Positions 63,412 through 64,000 of a stretch of DNA of 64,000 bases are shown here, piece after piece. The stretch covers positions 34,475 through 98,474 of the forward strand of contig CALVED010000007.1 in NCBI GenBank assembly GCA_944326485.1, written 5' to 3'. The stretch's first letter is position 1. Each line of letters starts with the position of its first letter. The notes beneath the pieces were generated by a model. It searched no databases. It worked only from the letters and a program-made list of their open reading frames with translations, and was not told where the DNA came from. Origin of the DNA: Candidatus Gastranaerophilales bacterium (lineage in GTDB: Bacteria; Cyanobacteriota; Vampirovibrionia; Gastranaerophilales; Gastranaerophilaceae). The translations under genes and the position numbers were made by a program.

Positions 63412-64000
63412 ATGTTTGATGTTATAACTGTCGGCAGTGCAACTTTAGATGCATTTATAGAAACAGATGAGGCAAATATTGTTTCTGTATGTTCAACAAA
63501 TAGAAAGAAAGACTTTATGGCATATCCGTATGGGGCGAAAATTGAAATAGACAAATTTGACTTTAAAACTGGAGGCGGAGCTATCAACACAGCCACTAAT
63601 TTTGCTCATTTAGGTTTTAATACTTCTACTATTGTTAAAATAGGTGATGAACTGCAAGGTGATAATATAATAAGAACACTTAAAAAAGCGAAAGTAGATT
63701 TATCTAATATTGTAAGAACCAAAATGCATCAGACAGGTTTTTCTATTATACTTACAAGTTTTCAAGGAGATAGGACCGTTCTTGCTCATAGAGGTGCTAA
63801 TGCACATTTGGAAATAGATGATATTAATTTTGATGCGATAAAAAATTCTAAATGGTTATATCTTGCTCCTTTAAATGGATATTCAACAAAGATATTAGAT
63901 AAAATTGCTGAATTTGCAGAAAAACATAATGTTAATATGGCAATAAATGTTGGAACGAGCAGTATAAAACAAGGAAAAGAATATTTATATAATATTTTAA
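63412..64000 (+). CDS. PfkB-family carbohydrate kinase, 3' end cut off by the window
   Basis: The frame is open to the window end. The first ~196 residues show the PfkB signature FKTGGGAINTATNFAHLGF, VGSATLDAFIE at the start and the small beta lid (TGFSIILTSFQGDRTVL). The catalytic GAGD motif lies beyond the window. Ribokinase/adenosine-kinase group; the sugar or nucleoside substrate is not determined. AAAGGA precedes the ATG and a TATAAT lies at 63373. Confidence 0.88.
   Translation, partial: MFDVITVGSATLDAFIETDEANIVSVCSTNRKKDFMAYPYGAKIEIDKFDFKTGGGAINTATNFAHLGFNTSTIVKIGDELQGDNIIRTLKKAKVDLSNIVRTKMHQTGFSIILTSFQGDRTVLAHRGANAHLEIDDINFDAIKNSKWLYLAPLNGYSTKILDKIAEFAEKHNVNMAINVGTSSIKQGKEYLYNIL

Overview
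This window is a strongly AT-rich bacterial chromosome segment with densely packed, mostly single-copy housekeeping genes. I see no prophage, insertion sequence, CRISPR array or rRNA operon. The best lineage clue is the response regulator at 57905-58654, which reads along its whole length like cyanobacterial RpaB (Ycf27). Other clues are kdsA (a Kdo-containing outer membrane), the MEP-pathway gene ispG, a yggS-sepF pair, prepilin and FlhB export genes, no photosynthesis genes, and several large lineage-specific membrane proteins. Together these suggest a non-photosynthetic relative of Cyanobacteria (Vampirovibrionia/Melainabacteria, Gastranaerophilales-like). That placement is inference from protein character, not from a tree.

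Layout. 1-7566 (+): the end of an O-methyltransferase, nadK-recN-crcB, a D-2-hydroxyacid dehydrogenase, asd-dapA (lysine/diaminopimelate branch) and a prepilin. 7763-10515: kdsA between two near-identical 183-bp direct repeats, a divergent GAPDH with its own strong promoter and terminator, and tRNA-Asn and tRNA-Thr. 10554-15844: a 973-residue lineage-specific protein with an internal duplication, a phosphoesterase, ispG and a small secreted protein. 16128-25696 (-): an uninterrupted nuoABCDHIJKLMN operon with no nuoE, nuoF or nuoG. 25787-35486: TPR proteins, ychF and two clusters of uncharacterised membrane or secreted proteins, one headed by a structured RNA leader. 35775-41544 (-): a sigma factor, flhB, apt, maf, ald, pyrF and small unknowns. 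41835-54259: a secreted beta-strand-rich protein, tpiA, trpBA without other trp genes, ribE-ribBA, folK and a flavoprotein. 54674-57835: rpmG-tRNA-Trp-secE-nusG-rplK-rplA and an acyltransferase. 57905-64000: rpaB, an EamA transporter, a CoA-activase-like protein, sepF-yggS, a Xer recombinase and the start of a PfkB-family kinase.

The most unusual content lies between the genes. A ~183-bp, three-hairpin repeat occurs seven times, always intergenic, plus one relic. In two copies the loop of the first hairpin is inverted relative to the rest of the element. Upstream of rpaB, four TTACA-like elements stand exactly 10 bp apart over the promoter; this resembles tandem HLR1 sites and suggests autoregulation. 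A structured leader whose 5' part can pair with the ribosome-binding-site hairpin precedes a CPHG/CPIC protein operon. A 32-bp perfect inverted repeat lies in front of the Xer recombinase gene.

Taken together the genes describe a Gram-negative-type cell using GAPDH, TpiA and perhaps D-lactate chemistry for glycolysis and fermentation. It carries a complex-I-like ion pump without the NADH-oxidising module, and makes lysine/DAP precursors, riboflavin, isoprenoids and Kdo.
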